Positions 21,607 through 31,461 of a DNA stretch of 64,000 nt are shown in pieces (position 1 is the stretch's first letter; the number at the start of each line of letters is the position of its first letter). The position numbers were made by a program, and so were the translations under genes. This stretch comes from an uncultured Sphingorhabdus sp. Lineage in GTDB: Bacteria; Pseudomonadota; Alphaproteobacteria; Sphingomonadales; Sphingomonadaceae. The stretch is taken from contig CANMXN010000001.1 in assembly GCA_947501885.1 (NCBI GenBank), forward strand, positions 124,001-188,000, in the 5' to 3' direction. The notes below the pieces were generated by a model. The model ran no database searches. It was not told the origin of the DNA and saw only the letters and a list, made by a program, of their open reading frames with translations.

Positions 21607-22731
21607 ATGAGCGATGCTGATTTAAAATTATATTTGGATCAATGGCACCAAGATTTGGATGGCCGCATGGTAAGCTTTGCGGGCTATTCTATGCCTGTAC
21701 AATATGAAGGCGTTATGGCGGAACATATCTGGACACGTGAAAATGCTGGTCTTTTTGATGTTAGCCATATGGGGCAATTAATTTTTAGTAGCGATGATAG
21801 CTCGATTGATATTGGGGTTGAACTCGAAAAATTACTGCCTGCGAATATAATTAAATTGGGCGTTAACCGCCTTCGATATTCGATGTTACTGGCTGAAGGT
21901 GGCGGTATATTAGATGATTTGATGGTAACGCGGCGCGAGCATGATTTCTACATGGTGGTCAATGGTGCAGTAAAGCACGAGGATATGGCCTATATCCGCG
22001 AAAACCTCAACGATGCTATTACCTTAAATTATATGGAAGACCATTCTCTCTTGGCGTTGCAAGGCCCCAAAGCAGGGTATGTTATGAAGCAGCTAATTCC
22101 GACAACGGATGATTTATTTTTCATGCAGGCTGGTAGTTATGATTGGAATGGCGTCAAACTATGGATTAGCCGCAGCGGTTATACTGGTGAGGATGGTTTT
22201 GAAATTAGCGTTCATAATGATGATGTTCATAAATTAGCAGATGCTCTGATACAATATGAAGAGGTTAAACCTATAGGGCTTGGCGCGCGTGATTCGTTGC
22301 GTTTAGAGGCTGGTTTGCCGCTTTATGGTCATGATCTAACATCTGAAACTATGCCCTTTTCGGCTAATTTGGCTTTTGCTGTGCCAAAACGACGACGTGA
22401 AGAGGCAGGGTTTATTGGCGATGTACATATATTGAAACAATTTGCGGATGGTCCTGAAACTTTGCGTGTTGGTATTGCCGTCGAAGGACGACAGCCCGTG
22501 CGTGAAGGTGCGATCATTGTTGATGATAATGATAAACAAATTGGGATCATTACTAGCGGTGGTTTTGCTCCAACCTTACAAAGGCCTATTGCAATGGGTT
22601 ATGTGCCAATGGCGCTATCGCAAGAAGGCACTGATATTATTATCCAACAACGCGGTAAGAATATTGCCGCTAAAGTTACGGCCATGCCATTTGTGCCAAA
22701 TGGATACCGGCGTCCGCCCAAAGCGGCTTGA
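21607..22731 (+). CDS. gcvT: glycine cleavage T protein (aminomethyltransferase)
   Basis: Transfers the methylene group from aminomethyl-lipoyl-GcvH to tetrahydrofolate and releases ammonia. The start at 21607 gives the normal N-terminus; an upstream in-frame TTG at 21589 is less likely. Conserved blocks: FDVSHMGQL near the start, SGYTGEDGFEI, the folate-binding GLGARDSLRLEAGLPLYGHD region, and ITSGGFAPTLQRPIAMGYV in the C-terminal domain. Length is 374 residues. It is the first gene after the glycine riboswitch. Confidence 0.97.
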   Translation: MSDADLKLYLDQWHQDLDGRMVSFAGYSMPVQYEGVMAEHIWTRENAGLFDVSHMGQLIFSSDDSSIDIGVELEKLLPANIIKLGVNRLRYSMLLAEGGGILDDLMVTRREHDFYMVVNGAVKHEDMAYIRENLNDAITLNYMEDHSLLALQGPKAGYVMKQLIPTTDDLFFMQAGSYDWNGVKLWISRSGYTGEDGFEISVHNDDVHKLADALIQYEEVKPIGLGARDSLRLEAGLPLYGHDLTSETMPFSANLAFAVPKRRREEAGFIGDVHILKQFADGPETLRVGIAVEGRQPVREGAIIVDDNDKQIGIITSGGFAPTLQRPIAMGYVPMALSQEGTDIIIQQRGKNIAAKVTAMPFVPNGYRRPPKAA

Positions 22732-22753
22732 ATATTAGCAAGGGAGAAGGATT

Positions 22754-23125
22754 ATGATCCGATATTATACAGAAGACCATGAATGGATAGAAGTTGAGAA
22801 TGATGAAGCCACTGTTGGCATCACTGACTATGCGCAGGGCCAATTGGGCGATGTTGTATTTGTAGAGACGCCAGCTGCAGAGACGATTTTGGCCAAAGGC
22901 GATGATGCAGCGGTGGTAGAATCGGTTAAAGCGGCATCAGATGTTTATGCGCCCGTTAGCGGCGAAGTTACTGATGGTAATGAGGCCTTGGTTGATGACC
23001 CTGCTTTGGTCAATAATGATCCTGAGGGTGAGGGTTGGTTTTTCAAAATGAAATTGACCGATACTTCGGAATTGACGGCTTTAATGGATGAAGATGGTTA
23101 TAAAGAATTTATAGCCGATTTATAA
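22754..23125 (+). CDS. gcvH: glycine cleavage H protein
   Basis: Lipoyl carrier of the glycine cleavage system. Lys59 in the ESVKAASD motif is the lipoylation site. The 123-residue length, the N-terminal [11 protein letters not shown] and the C-terminal EGWFFKMKL are all standard. It starts 22 bases after gcvT behind an AAGGGAGAAGG ribosome site. Confidence 0.98.
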   Translation: MIRYYTEDHEWIEVENDEATVGITDYAQGQLGDVVFVETPAAETILAKGDDAAVVESVKAASDVYAPVSGEVTDGNEALVDDPALVNNDPEGEGWFFKMKLTDTSELTALMDEDGYKEFIADL

Positions 23126-23164
23126 TATACAGGGCAGATTTAGCCCTGATTTTGGAGTATCATT

Positions 23165-24538
23165 ATGCGCTATCTACCACTTAGTGACCAGGACCGTGGT
23201 CAGATGTTGGCCAAAATTGGTGTACAATCCATTGATGATTTATTCATCGATGTACCTGAAAAAGCAAGGTTGAGCGGCACTATCCATGATTTACCCAATC
23301 GGGCTAGCGAAATGGCGGTTGAAAGGCATTTTAAAGCTTTGGCTGCAAAAAATATAGTTGCAGGTGAAGTGCCATTTTTCATTGGGGCTGGGGCTTATCG
23401 TCATCATGTGCCTGCATCGGTTGATCACATTATCCAGCGCGGCGAATTTTTGACGGCTTATACACCTTATCAACCCGAAATTGCCCAAGGTACGCTACAA
23501 ATGTTGTTTGAGTTTCAAACGCAGGTTGCTCGCATGCTTGGCACTGATGTGGCTAATGCTTCTATGTATGATGGCTCGACCGCTTGTTGGGAGGCTATCA
23601 GCATGGCGCGGCGCATTACCAAAAAGAAGAAGGCCATTTTATCGTCTAGGGTGCATCCACATTATGTATCGGTAGCCAAGACAATGGCGCGCTTTACGGG
23701 TGATATGGTAGAGACATCCTTACCCACTTTGGATAGGGTTGCGGATATTGAGCGCGAATTGCTAGAGAGTATAGACGATGACACTAGCTGTGTAGTAGTT
23801 CAATATCCTGATATATTAGGTAATATTAATGATTTAACAAAAATAGCTCATAAAGCACAACAGCATAAAGCCTTGCTAATTGCTGTGGTAACAGAACCCG
23901 TTGCAATGGGTGCTATTAAAAGCCCAGGCGAGATGGGGGCTGATATTGTTGTGGGCGAGGGGCAATCCATTGGTGTTGGGCTGCAATTTGGTGGCCCTTA
24001 TGTGGGATTGTTTGGATGTAAGGCAAAATATGTTCGGCAAATGCCTGGGCGCCTCTGCGGTGAAACCGTTGATGCGGACGGTAAGCGCGGTTTTGTTCTT
24101 ACATTATCAACCCGAGAGCAGCATATTCGCCGTGATAAGGCGACATCGAATATTTGTACGAATAGCGGTCTTTGTGCCTTAGCATTTAGTGTGCATATGA
24201 CGCTTTTGGGTGAGAAGGGCCTTCGTGATTTAGCGATGGTTAATCATACAAAAGCGGTGAAAGCCGCCGATCGCCTTACGTCTATTGAGGGTGTTGAGAT
24301 GGTGACGGGCAATTTCTTTAATGAATTTACGCTTAAACTGCCAACAGATGCGCGCGCTATTGTGCAGCTATTGGCTGATCAACACATATTAGGCGGCGTG
24401 TCATTGGGCCGACTCTATCCCGATTCTGATGGTTTGGATAATGGTTTGGTGGTTGCTGTTACAGAAACAGTGTTGGATGAAGATATCGAAACATTTGCCA
24501 ATGCTCTCGAAGCAATTATGTCAGGAGACTTATCATGA
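23165..24538 (+). CDS. gcvPA: glycine dehydrogenase (decarboxylating) subunit 1
   Basis: N-terminal half of the split P protein, which decarboxylates glycine with pyridoxal phosphate. Conserved stretches include GAGAYRHHVPA, the TPYQPEIAQGTLQMLFEFQT block and NASMYDGSTACWEA. At 457 residues it has the length of a standalone alpha subunit. The PLP lysine is in the partner GcvPB. It follows gcvH by 39 bases with a GGAG ribosome site and overlaps gcvPB by 4 bases. Confidence 0.97.
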   Translation: MRYLPLSDQDRGQMLAKIGVQSIDDLFIDVPEKARLSGTIHDLPNRASEMAVERHFKALAAKNIVAGEVPFFIGAGAYRHHVPASVDHIIQRGEFLTAYTPYQPEIAQGTLQMLFEFQTQVARMLGTDVANASMYDGSTACWEAISMARRITKKKKAILSSRVHPHYVSVAKTMARFTGDMVETSLPTLDRVADIERELLESIDDDTSCVVVQYPDILGNINDLTKIAHKAQQHKALLIAVVTEPVAMGAIKSPGEMGADIVVGEGQSIGVGLQFGGPYVGLFGCKAKYVRQMPGRLCGETVDADGKRGFVLTLSTREQHIRRDKATSNICTNSGLCALAFSVHMTLLGEKGLRDLAMVNHTKAVKAADRLTSIEGVEMVTGNFFNEFTLKLPTDARAIVQLLADQHILGGVSLGRLYPDSDGLDNGLVVAVTETVLDEDIETFANALEAIMSGDLS

Positions 24539-26118
24539 ACCAGCGTGATTTGAATCAAGGACGTCCAAGCCGTATAGAAGGCGACATACGTGCGACAAAT
24601 GATCACAAATATTCGACATATAGCGGCAATAAAGCGTTGATGTTGGAAGAGCCGTTGATCTTTGAGGCGGGGTCATTAGATAAAAGCGGTGTTGATATTG
24701 ACGTCATAACGCCAGATATAAACCGCTTGGGTGGATTAGAGCGCAACCAAACTATTGGTTTGCCTGGATTATCGGAATCAGAAACAGTACGTCATTATAC
24801 ACGGTTAAGCCGTCAAAATTATGCGATCGATTTGGGTCTCTTCCCGCTTGGTAGCTGCACCATGAAGCATAATCCTCGTCTGAATGAGAAGATGGCACGT
24901 ATTGCTGGCTTTGCAGATATACACCCGATGCAGCCTATTTCCACGGTGCAAGGGGCGCTTGAATTGATTGACGAGCTTGCCCATTGGCTGAAAAAACTAA
25001 CGGGTATGCCGGCTGTTGCGATGAGTCCAAAAGCAGGCGCACATGGCGAATTGTGCGGGATATTGGCGATCCGCGCGGCGCTTGAAGCACGCGGCGATGC
25101 ACGTGAAGTGATACTCGTGCCAGAGAGTGCGCATGGCACTAACCCAGCAACAGCAGCTTTTGCGGGATATCGCGTTGAAGAAATACCTGCGACTGAAGGT
25201 GGACGTGTTGATGTTGCTGCCCTTGAAGAGCGCCTTGGCCCTGATGTTGCGGGGGTTATGATTACAAATCCTAATACTTGCGGTTTGTTTGAACCTGATA
25301 TGCGCAAAATCTCTGATCTGGTTCATGCTGCTGGCGGCTTGGTCTATTGCGATGGCGCAAATTTCAATGCTATTGTTGGGCGTGTGCGTCCAGGGGACCT
25401 CGGTATCGATGCGATGCATATTAATTTGCACAAGACATTTTCTACCCCGCATGGCGGCGGCGGCCCCGGCAGCGGCCCTGTGGTACTTTCGGAAGCTCTG
25501 GCACCATATGCACCCTTACCATTTGTAACAAAATCCAAGGATTATTTTACGCTTATTGAAGAAGAGCAAAGTACAGCCGTTGCGGGCGATACATTTGGCC
25601 GCATGACGGCTTTTCATGGGCAAATGGGTATGTTCACCCGCGCTTTATCCTATATTATGAGTCATGGTGCTGATGGTCTCAAACAAGTCTCTGAAGATGC
25701 TGTACTCAATGCCAATTATATTTTGCGATCAATGGATGATGTGCTTGATGCGCCTTTTGGTCATAGCGGACCATGCATGCATGAAGCTTTGTTCAGCGAT
25801 AAAGGTCTAGCCGATGGCTTTTCAACAATTGATATTTCCAAGGGTTTAATCGATGAAGGGTATCACCCTATGACCATGTATTTCCCATTGGTTGTGCATG
25901 GTGCAATGCTGGTGGAACCTACGGAAACAGAGAGCAAGGATGCAGTTGATGCTTTTATAGGATCATTCCGTAATGTTGTACAAAAAGCAATTGATGGTGA
26001 TAATAATCTGCTTCAAGCTCCGCATTTTGCGCCGCGCGCGCGTCTTGATGAAACATCAGCGGCCAGAAGGCCTATTTTGGTATGGAATGAACCTGAAACT
26101 GCGCAGGCGGCTGAGTAA
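24535..26118 (+). CDS. gcvPB: glycine dehydrogenase (decarboxylating) subunit 2
   Basis: C-terminal half of the split P protein. The PLP-binding lysine is Lys300 in the motif NLHKTFSTPHGGGGPG. SCTMKHNPRLNEKMAR and HGTNPATAAFAGY are further signatures. Length of 527 residues is standard. An ATGA overlap couples its translation to gcvPA. This closes the gcvT-H-PA-PB operon controlled by the riboswitch. Confidence 0.98.
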   Translation: MNQRDLNQGRPSRIEGDIRATNDHKYSTYSGNKALMLEEPLIFEAGSLDKSGVDIDVITPDINRLGGLERNQTIGLPGLSESETVRHYTRLSRQNYAIDLGLFPLGSCTMKHNPRLNEKMARIAGFADIHPMQPISTVQGALELIDELAHWLKKLTGMPAVAMSPKAGAHGELCGILAIRAALEARGDAREVILVPESAHGTNPATAAFAGYRVEEIPATEGGRVDVAALEERLGPDVAGVMITNPNTCGLFEPDMRKISDLVHAAGGLVYCDGANFNAIVGRVRPGDLGIDAMHINLHKTFSTPHGGGGPGSGPVVLSEALAPYAPLPFVTKSKDYFTLIEEEQSTAVAGDTFGRMTAFHGQMGMFTRALSYIMSHGADGLKQVSEDAVLNANYILRSMDDVLDAPFGHSGPCMHEALFSDKGLADGFSTIDISKGLIDEGYHPMTMYFPLVVHGAMLVEPTETESKDAVDAFIGSFRNVVQKAIDGDNNLLQAPHFAPRARLDETSAARRPILVWNEPETAQAAE

Positions 26119-26221
26119 ATTATTATTTAACTGAGCGTTTAAAAACTTGACTCCTCTATCATAGTCATGGTTTCTCTATCGATGAAGATACATAGAAGCT
26201 ATCCAAAGGTGGAGACAAAAT

Positions 26222-27787
26222 ATGAGTGCGCAGATAAAGTGTTTGGCATCAGCGGTAGACCATTGGGCTGAACAAAAGCCCGACAATATTGCACTTCAAG
26301 ATGAATTGCAGGCCATTAGCTATGCTGATTTAAAAAGCTATAGTATTGATATTGCAAAGGCTTTGCGTGGTTCTGGTTTAAAAAAGGGTGACCGCATTGC
26401 ATATTATGGCAAAAATAGCGTCTTATATTTCGCTCTATTTGTAGCCGCGACACGGGCAGGTCTGGTCATAGTTCCTGTGGGATGGCGCCTAGCAGCCCCA
26501 GAGGTTGCTTATATATTAAATGATACACAATCAAAACTCTTATTATTTGATAATGACTTAAAAGATATAGTTGACAAAATATCTAAGGGTTTGCCTGATC
26601 TTGATATCATTGTCAGCAAATTTGAGTTGGACGGCCATACACATTTTTCAAAATGGCTTGATGGGGCGCATAAGATCGATATCCCCCAACATGATTGCCA
26701 AGACGCTGTGCTGCAACTTTATACCTCTGGTACAACAGGCCTACCTAAAGGCGCTGTACTGAATAGTTGGGGGATGTTCTATGTACGGAATGAGGCAGAT
26801 GTTGATGATCTTGCATGGGGTAATTTAGCTCCAGATGAAAGTATGCTCATTATCATGCCTATTGCTCATATCGCGGGAAGTGGTTCAGTAGTGGCTGCTA
26901 TTTATAATGGTGCAACAGCTATAACCCAAACAGAATTTGATCCAAAGTCGGCCCTTATAGCTATTGAGAATGGCGTCTCGCATTTGTTCTTGGTGCCAAC
27001 GGCCATTCAAATGATGATCAATCACCCTTATGCAAAAGAAGTTGATTTTTCAGGATTTAAATATCTTTGGTATGGAGCGGCACCAATACCGCTTGATTTG
27101 TTGCGACAAGCTATGGATGTGACGGGGGATACGCAATTTTGCCAGCAATATGGCATGACAGAAACAACAGGGACTTTTTGTTATTTGCCGCCAGAAGATC
27201 ATGACGTAAATGGTAATAAGCGTATGCGTTCAGCGGGTAAAGCGCTCCCTGGTGTTGAGGTCATGATTGTTGGGAAAGATGGTAAGGAGTTGCCGCGCGG
27301 TGAAATTGGCGAGGTGATAACCCGTTCTGCGCTCAATATGCTCGAATATTGGGGTAATGCTGAGAAAACCGCCGAAACAGTAGATAGAGATGGATGGCTC
27401 TATACGGGTGATGCCGCCTATATGGACGAAGATGGTTATGTCTTCATCCAAGACCGGATTAAGGATATGATTATTTCGGGCGGCGAAAATGTATATCCTG
27501 CGGAAGTAGAAAATACGATATTTAGCCACCCTGATGTGTTGGAAGTTGCTGTTATTGGTGTGCCCGATGAAAAATGGGGTGAAGCGGTAAAAGCTGTTAT
27601 TGTCCCCAATAAAGATATTCAGATTGATGAAAAGGCTATGATAGCTTGGTTGCGTGAAAGAATGGCAGTTTATAAAGTTCCCAAATCAATCGATATTATT
27701 GAGGCCATGCCGCGTAATGCTTCGGGTAAGATATTGCGCAGAGAATTGCGTGATCCTTATTGGGTAGGGCATGAAAAGAAAGTTTAA
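26222..27787 (+). CDS. acyl-CoA synthetase (AMP-binding enzyme)
   Basis: Adenylate-forming enzyme that activates a carboxylic acid to acyl-CoA via acyl-AMP. The AMP-binding P-loop LYTSGTTGLPKGAVL, the core motif QQYGMTETTGTF, the hinge YTGDAAYMDEDGYVFIQDR and the C-terminal catalytic lysine motif NASGKILRREL are all intact. Length is 521 residues. The substrate, probably a fatty or aromatic acid, cannot be read. It follows gcvPB by about 100 bases with its own GGTGGAG ribosome site, so it may have its own promoter. Confidence 0.9.
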   Translation: MSAQIKCLASAVDHWAEQKPDNIALQDELQAISYADLKSYSIDIAKALRGSGLKKGDRIAYYGKNSVLYFALFVAATRAGLVIVPVGWRLAAPEVAYILNDTQSKLLLFDNDLKDIVDKISKGLPDLDIIVSKFELDGHTHFSKWLDGAHKIDIPQHDCQDAVLQLYTSGTTGLPKGAVLNSWGMFYVRNEADVDDLAWGNLAPDESMLIIMPIAHIAGSGSVVAAIYNGATAITQTEFDPKSALIAIENGVSHLFLVPTAIQMMINHPYAKEVDFSGFKYLWYGAAPIPLDLLRQAMDVTGDTQFCQQYGMTETTGTFCYLPPEDHDVNGNKRMRSAGKALPGVEVMIVGKDGKELPRGEIGEVITRSALNMLEYWGNAEKTAETVDRDGWLYTGDAAYMDEDGYVFIQDRIKDMIISGGENVYPAEVENTIFSHPDVLEVAVIGVPDEKWGEAVKAVIVPNKDIQIDEKAMIAWLRERMAVYKVPKSIDIIEAMPRNASGKILRRELRDPYWVGHEKKV

Positions 27788-27809
27788 ATTTTAAAACAAA
27801 TCTTTAAAT

Positions 27810-28544
27810 CTATTTGTTAAGATTATTTATAATATGCAATAATGTGTCTTTTTGATCTGGATGACAAAAGAGTAAATCGGGCAGATAAGGGTTTGGCTGA
27901 TTATATTCTAAAGGTGTGCCATCGATACGTGAGCAATGGAAACCAGCAGCCATTGCTACCGCCGCTGGAGCGCAATTATCCCACTCATATTGGCCGCCGC
28001 TATGGACATATATATCGGCGTTCCCGCGCACAAGCGCCATAGCTTTTGCGCCAGCAGATCCCATTGGGATTAACTCTGCCCCTAATTTTTCGGCAATATG
28101 CAATGCTTCTTTGGCAGGACGCGAACGGCTGACCACGAGGCGTGGAGGGGATGCGAGCTTTTTTGTATGGAATGTATCAGCAGACGTTAGCGTCAATCCC
28201 GCATCGGGGAGGGCAACTGCGCCAATAGTAGGATTACCATCAACCGATAAAGCGATATGAACAGCCCAATCATCGCGGCCTTCGCTATATTCGCGTGTTC
28301 CATCAACGGGATCGATAATCCAAACGCGTGATTTATTGAGGCGCTCAGGTGTATCTTTGGTTTCCTCAGACAATATACCGTCATTGGGACGCAATCGTAA
28401 TAATTCCTCCATCAAATATTGATTGGCCTCAGTATCGCCAGCTTTGCCAAGTTCTTTGCCTTCATAATTACTGCTTTCGCGTAATTTGATCAATATTTGC
28501 CCAGCATTTTCGGCCAGATTATGCGCTAAAGTGACGTCATCCAT
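27810..28544 (-). CDS. cysQ: 3'(2'),5'-bisphosphate nucleotidase CysQ
   Basis: Inositol monophosphatase-fold enzyme that recycles 3'-phosphoadenosine 5'-phosphate formed in sulfate assimilation. The metal-binding motif WIIDPVDGTREY is intact, together with SEETKD earlier and YEWDNCAPAAVAMAAG in the C-terminal part. Length is 244 residues. It lies 9 bases downstream of cysNC on the same strand, which supports the CysQ assignment over a general inositol phosphatase. It converges with the acyl-CoA synthetase gene. Confidence 0.92.
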   Translation of the reverse strand: MDDVTLAHNLAENAGQILIKLRESSNYEGKELGKAGDTEANQYLMEELLRLRPNDGILSEETKDTPERLNKSRVWIIDPVDGTREYSEGRDDWAVHIALSVDGNPTIGAVALPDAGLTLTSADTFHTKKLASPPRLVVSRSRPAKEALHIAEKLGAELIPMGSAGAKAMALVRGNADIYVHSGGQYEWDNCAPAAVAMAAGFHCSRIDGTPLEYNQPNPYLPDLLFCHPDQKDTLLHIINNLNK

Positions 28545-28553
28545 AGCGATGCC

Positions 28554-30458
28554 CTATAACTCAATCAAATGAGTGACAATATGTTCTGCTGCCTCTTCGG
28601 CGCTCATATTAGTTGTATCGACTGTTATTTCAGCATTTTCGGGTTCTTCATAAGGGCTATCAATACCTGTGAAGTTTTTAAGCTCTCCAGAACGTGCTTT
28701 TTTATATAGACCCTTTACATCGCGTTCTTCGGCTACTTCCAACGGAGTATTGACGTGAATTTCAATAAACTCCCCTTCCTGTAATAAATGGCGAGCCATA
28801 TGCCGCTCTGCACGAAAGGGTGATATGAATGCGGTAAGGACTATTAAGCCTGCATCTGTCATCAGTTTTGCAACTTCGGCAATGCGGCGAATATTCTCGA
28901 TACGGTCTTTATCGGTAAAACCAAGGTCTTTGTTGAGGCCATGACGGACATTATCACCATCGAGCAAATAGGTATGTTTGCCTAATGCATGCAGTTTTTT
29001 CTCAACCAGATTGGCGATTGTTGATTTGCCCGATCCAGAAAGCCCTGTGAACCATAATGTTCTCGGTTTTTGGTTTTTGAGGGCAGCATGACCTTCACGT
29101 GTGATATCAATGGCTTGCCAATGGACATTTTGTGACCTTCTTAGAGCAAAGTGCAACATGCCAGCAGCCACCGTAGCATTGGTTATACGATCGATAAGTA
29201 TAAAACCGCCCATAGATGGATTGTCGGCATAGGCTTCAAAGATAATCTGTTTGTCTGTGCTGAGTTCACATACGCCAATGGTATTAAGCTCTAATGTCTT
29301 GGCGGCAATATGTTCGTGAGAATTGACATTGATCTGATATTTGGGTTGTTGCACGCTTGCGCTTACCATTTGCGTGCCAATCTTCATGGCATAGGCGCGC
29401 CCTGGCAGCATGGCGTCTTCGGCCATCCAGACGATAGTAGCTTCAAATTGATCCGCAACCTCTGGCGGATTGTCGGCTGATACAATGACATCGCCGCGCG
29501 AGCAGTCTATTTCATCCTTGAGCGTGATTGTCACAGATTGCCCTGATATGGCTTCATCTAAATCACCATCCATAGTGACGATTTTATCGACTATACTCGT
29601 CTTACCTGATGGCAGGATACGCACAGTTTCACCGCTTTTGATGCTGCCACCAGTAATTTGACCCGAAAAACCGCGAAAGTCTAAATTGGGCCGGTTTACC
29701 CATTGCACAGGCATGCGGAAATCCTCAGACTTTGGTTTATCATCTGTAAGAGTAATGGTATCCAGATGGTCGATCAATGATGCGCCATTATACCAAGGCA
29801 TATTTTCGCTGTGCGAGGTAATATTATCGCCTTTTAATCCCGACAGGGGAATGGCGGTAAAGTCTTTAATGCCTAATTTATCAGCAAATTTACGGTAATC
29901 GGCAACAATTTGGTCAAACCCTCCCTGATCATAATCGATCAGATCCATTTTATTTACTGCTAGCACGATATTCTTGATGCCAATAAGATGTGCTAAGTAG
30001 CTGTGTCTGCGTGTTTGCGTTAATATCCCTTTGCGCGCATCGATCAGGATCACCGCAAGATCAGCCGTTGAAGCACCCGTAACCATGTTACGTGTATATT
30101 GCTCATGACCTGGTGTATCAGCGACAATATATTTGCGCTTCTCGGTCGCGAAAAACCGGTAAGCAACGTCAATTGTAATGCCTTGTTCGCGTTCAGCCGC
30201 TAAACCATCAACCAGCAATGCAAAATCAATCTCTTGGCCCTGTGTGCCGACTTTTTTGGAGTCACTTTCTAAGGATGCTAATTGATCTTCGAAGATCATC
30301 TTGCTGTCATAGAGCAAGCGACCAATGAGGGTTGATTTGCCATCATCGACGCTACCGCATGTGATAAAACGCAGCATAGATTTATGCTGATGCTGATCTA
30401 AATAAGCATTGATATCTTCAGCAATAAGGTCATCTGTTTGATAGATAGGATCATTCAT
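28554..30458 (-). CDS. cysNC: sulfate adenylyltransferase subunit 1 / APS kinase fusion (CysNC)
   Basis: Two-domain enzyme. Residues of about 1-450 form the CysN GTPase that drives ATP sulfurylase, with G1 GSVDDGKST (35-43), DTPGHEQY and NKMD motifs. The C-terminal part (about 455-634) is the APS kinase CysC, with its own P-loop GLSGSGKS near residue 472 and [16 protein letters not shown]. Together with CysD it makes APS from sulfate and phosphorylates it to PAPS. The cysD stop and the start here share one base, so translation is coupled. Confidence 0.97.
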   Translation of the reverse strand: MNDPIYQTDDLIAEDINAYLDQHQHKSMLRFITCGSVDDGKSTLIGRLLYDSKMIFEDQLASLESDSKKVGTQGQEIDFALLVDGLAAEREQGITIDVAYRFFATEKRKYIVADTPGHEQYTRNMVTGASTADLAVILIDARKGILTQTRRHSYLAHLIGIKNIVLAVNKMDLIDYDQGGFDQIVADYRKFADKLGIKDFTAIPLSGLKGDNITSHSENMPWYNGASLIDHLDTITLTDDKPKSEDFRMPVQWVNRPNLDFRGFSGQITGGSIKSGETVRILPSGKTSIVDKIVTMDGDLDEAISGQSVTITLKDEIDCSRGDVIVSADNPPEVADQFEATIVWMAEDAMLPGRAYAMKIGTQMVSASVQQPKYQINVNSHEHIAAKTLELNTIGVCELSTDKQIIFEAYADNPSMGGFILIDRITNATVAAGMLHFALRRSQNVHWQAIDITREGHAALKNQKPRTLWFTGLSGSGKSTIANLVEKKLHALGKHTYLLDGDNVRHGLNKDLGFTDKDRIENIRRIAEVAKLMTDAGLIVLTAFISPFRAERHMARHLLQEGEFIEIHVNTPLEVAEERDVKGLYKKARSGELKNFTGIDSPYEEPENAEITVDTTNMSAEEAAEHIVTHLIEL

Positions 30459-31372
30459 CAGAAATAGCCCTCCTGCTTTTTCTTTTCCATTGATGCTGCC
30501 TGATCATGATCAATAGCACGACCTTGTCTTTCTGATGTGGTGGTAAGTAGCATTTCTTGAATGACTTCGGGCAAGGTAGTGGCTTCGCTCTCTACCGCAC
30601 CAGTTAGCGGATAACAGCCCAATGTGCGAAAGCGAATAGAACGCATTTCAGGTGTTTCGCCTTCTTTTAATGGAAAGCGTTCATCATCAACCATGAGCAA
30701 CATACCATCACGCATGACTGTTGGGCGTTTCTTGGAGAGATATAATGGTACAATTTCGATATTCTCCAAATGGATATATTGCCAAATATCAAGCTCTGTC
30801 CAATTGGAAATAGGAAAGACACGGATGCTTTCGCTCCCTGATTTGCGAGAATTATAGAGATTCCATAATTCAGGGCGTTGGTTTTTAGGGTCCCAACGAT
30901 GATTGGCGTTTCTAAAGGAAAATACACGTTCTTTGGCGCGGCTTTTTTCTTCATCGCGCCTTGCTCCGCCAAAAGCAGTGTCAAAACCATATGTGTCTAA
31001 GGCTTGTTTTAAACCTTCGGTTTTCCACATATCTGTATGGAGGCTACCATGATCAAAGGGGTTAATAGCTTTTTCTTTTGCTTCGGGGTTTTGGTAAACA
31101 AGCAACTCCATCCCTGCGTCTTTGGCTGCTTTTTCGCGCAATTTATACATCTCTTGGAACTTCCAAGTGGTGTCTACATGCATTAAGGGAAAGGGAGGAG
31201 GAGAGGGATAAAATGCTTTTTTAGCCAAATGCAGCATAACAGCACTGTCTTTGCCAACGCTATAGAGCATAACGGGCTTTTCAGCCTCAGCAGCGACTTC
31301 GCGTAAGATATGGATGCTTTCAGCCTCTAGTCTCTGCAAATGGGTTAATTGGGACATTTTTTTCTCAGACAA
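30458..31372 (-). CDS. cysD: sulfate adenylyltransferase subunit 2
   Basis: Catalytic subunit of ATP sulfurylase, of the PAPS reductase fold. The nucleotide-binding PP-loop [14 protein letters not shown] lies near residue 38. [21 protein letters not shown], with its conserved arginines, and the [10 protein letters not shown] block confirm the family. Length of 304 residues is normal. It heads the minus-strand cysD-cysNC-cysQ operon. No sulfur-responsive operator was recognised upstream. Confidence 0.97.
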   Translation of the reverse strand: MSEKKMSQLTHLQRLEAESIHILREVAAEAEKPVMLYSVGKDSAVMLHLAKKAFYPSPPPFPLMHVDTTWKFQEMYKLREKAAKDAGMELLVYQNPEAKEKAINPFDHGSLHTDMWKTEGLKQALDTYGFDTAFGGARRDEEKSRAKERVFSFRNANHRWDPKNQRPELWNLYNSRKSGSESIRVFPISNWTELDIWQYIHLENIEIVPLYLSKKRPTVMRDGMLLMVDDERFPLKEGETPEMRSIRFRTLGCYPLTGAVESEATTLPEVIQEMLLTTTSERQGRAIDHDQAASMEKKKQEGYF

Positions 31373-31461
31373 ATTAATGATTTTGGTTTAACTATGCTTC
31401 AAATAAGCAATGGTGCATTTTTCGCAAATATTTAAAACTAACAGGGGGACAATATAAACTT

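Noticed and set aside
24819-25307. A 162-codon minus-strand open frame inside gcvPB
   Set aside because: Antisense to a clearly functional gcvPB; low-complexity product with no motif.
27795-27818. An AACAAAT/ATTTGTT inverted repeat between the convergent acyl-CoA synthetase and cysQ genes
   Set aside because: The stem is all but one pair A-T and lacks a convincing T-run; it is too weak to call as a terminator.
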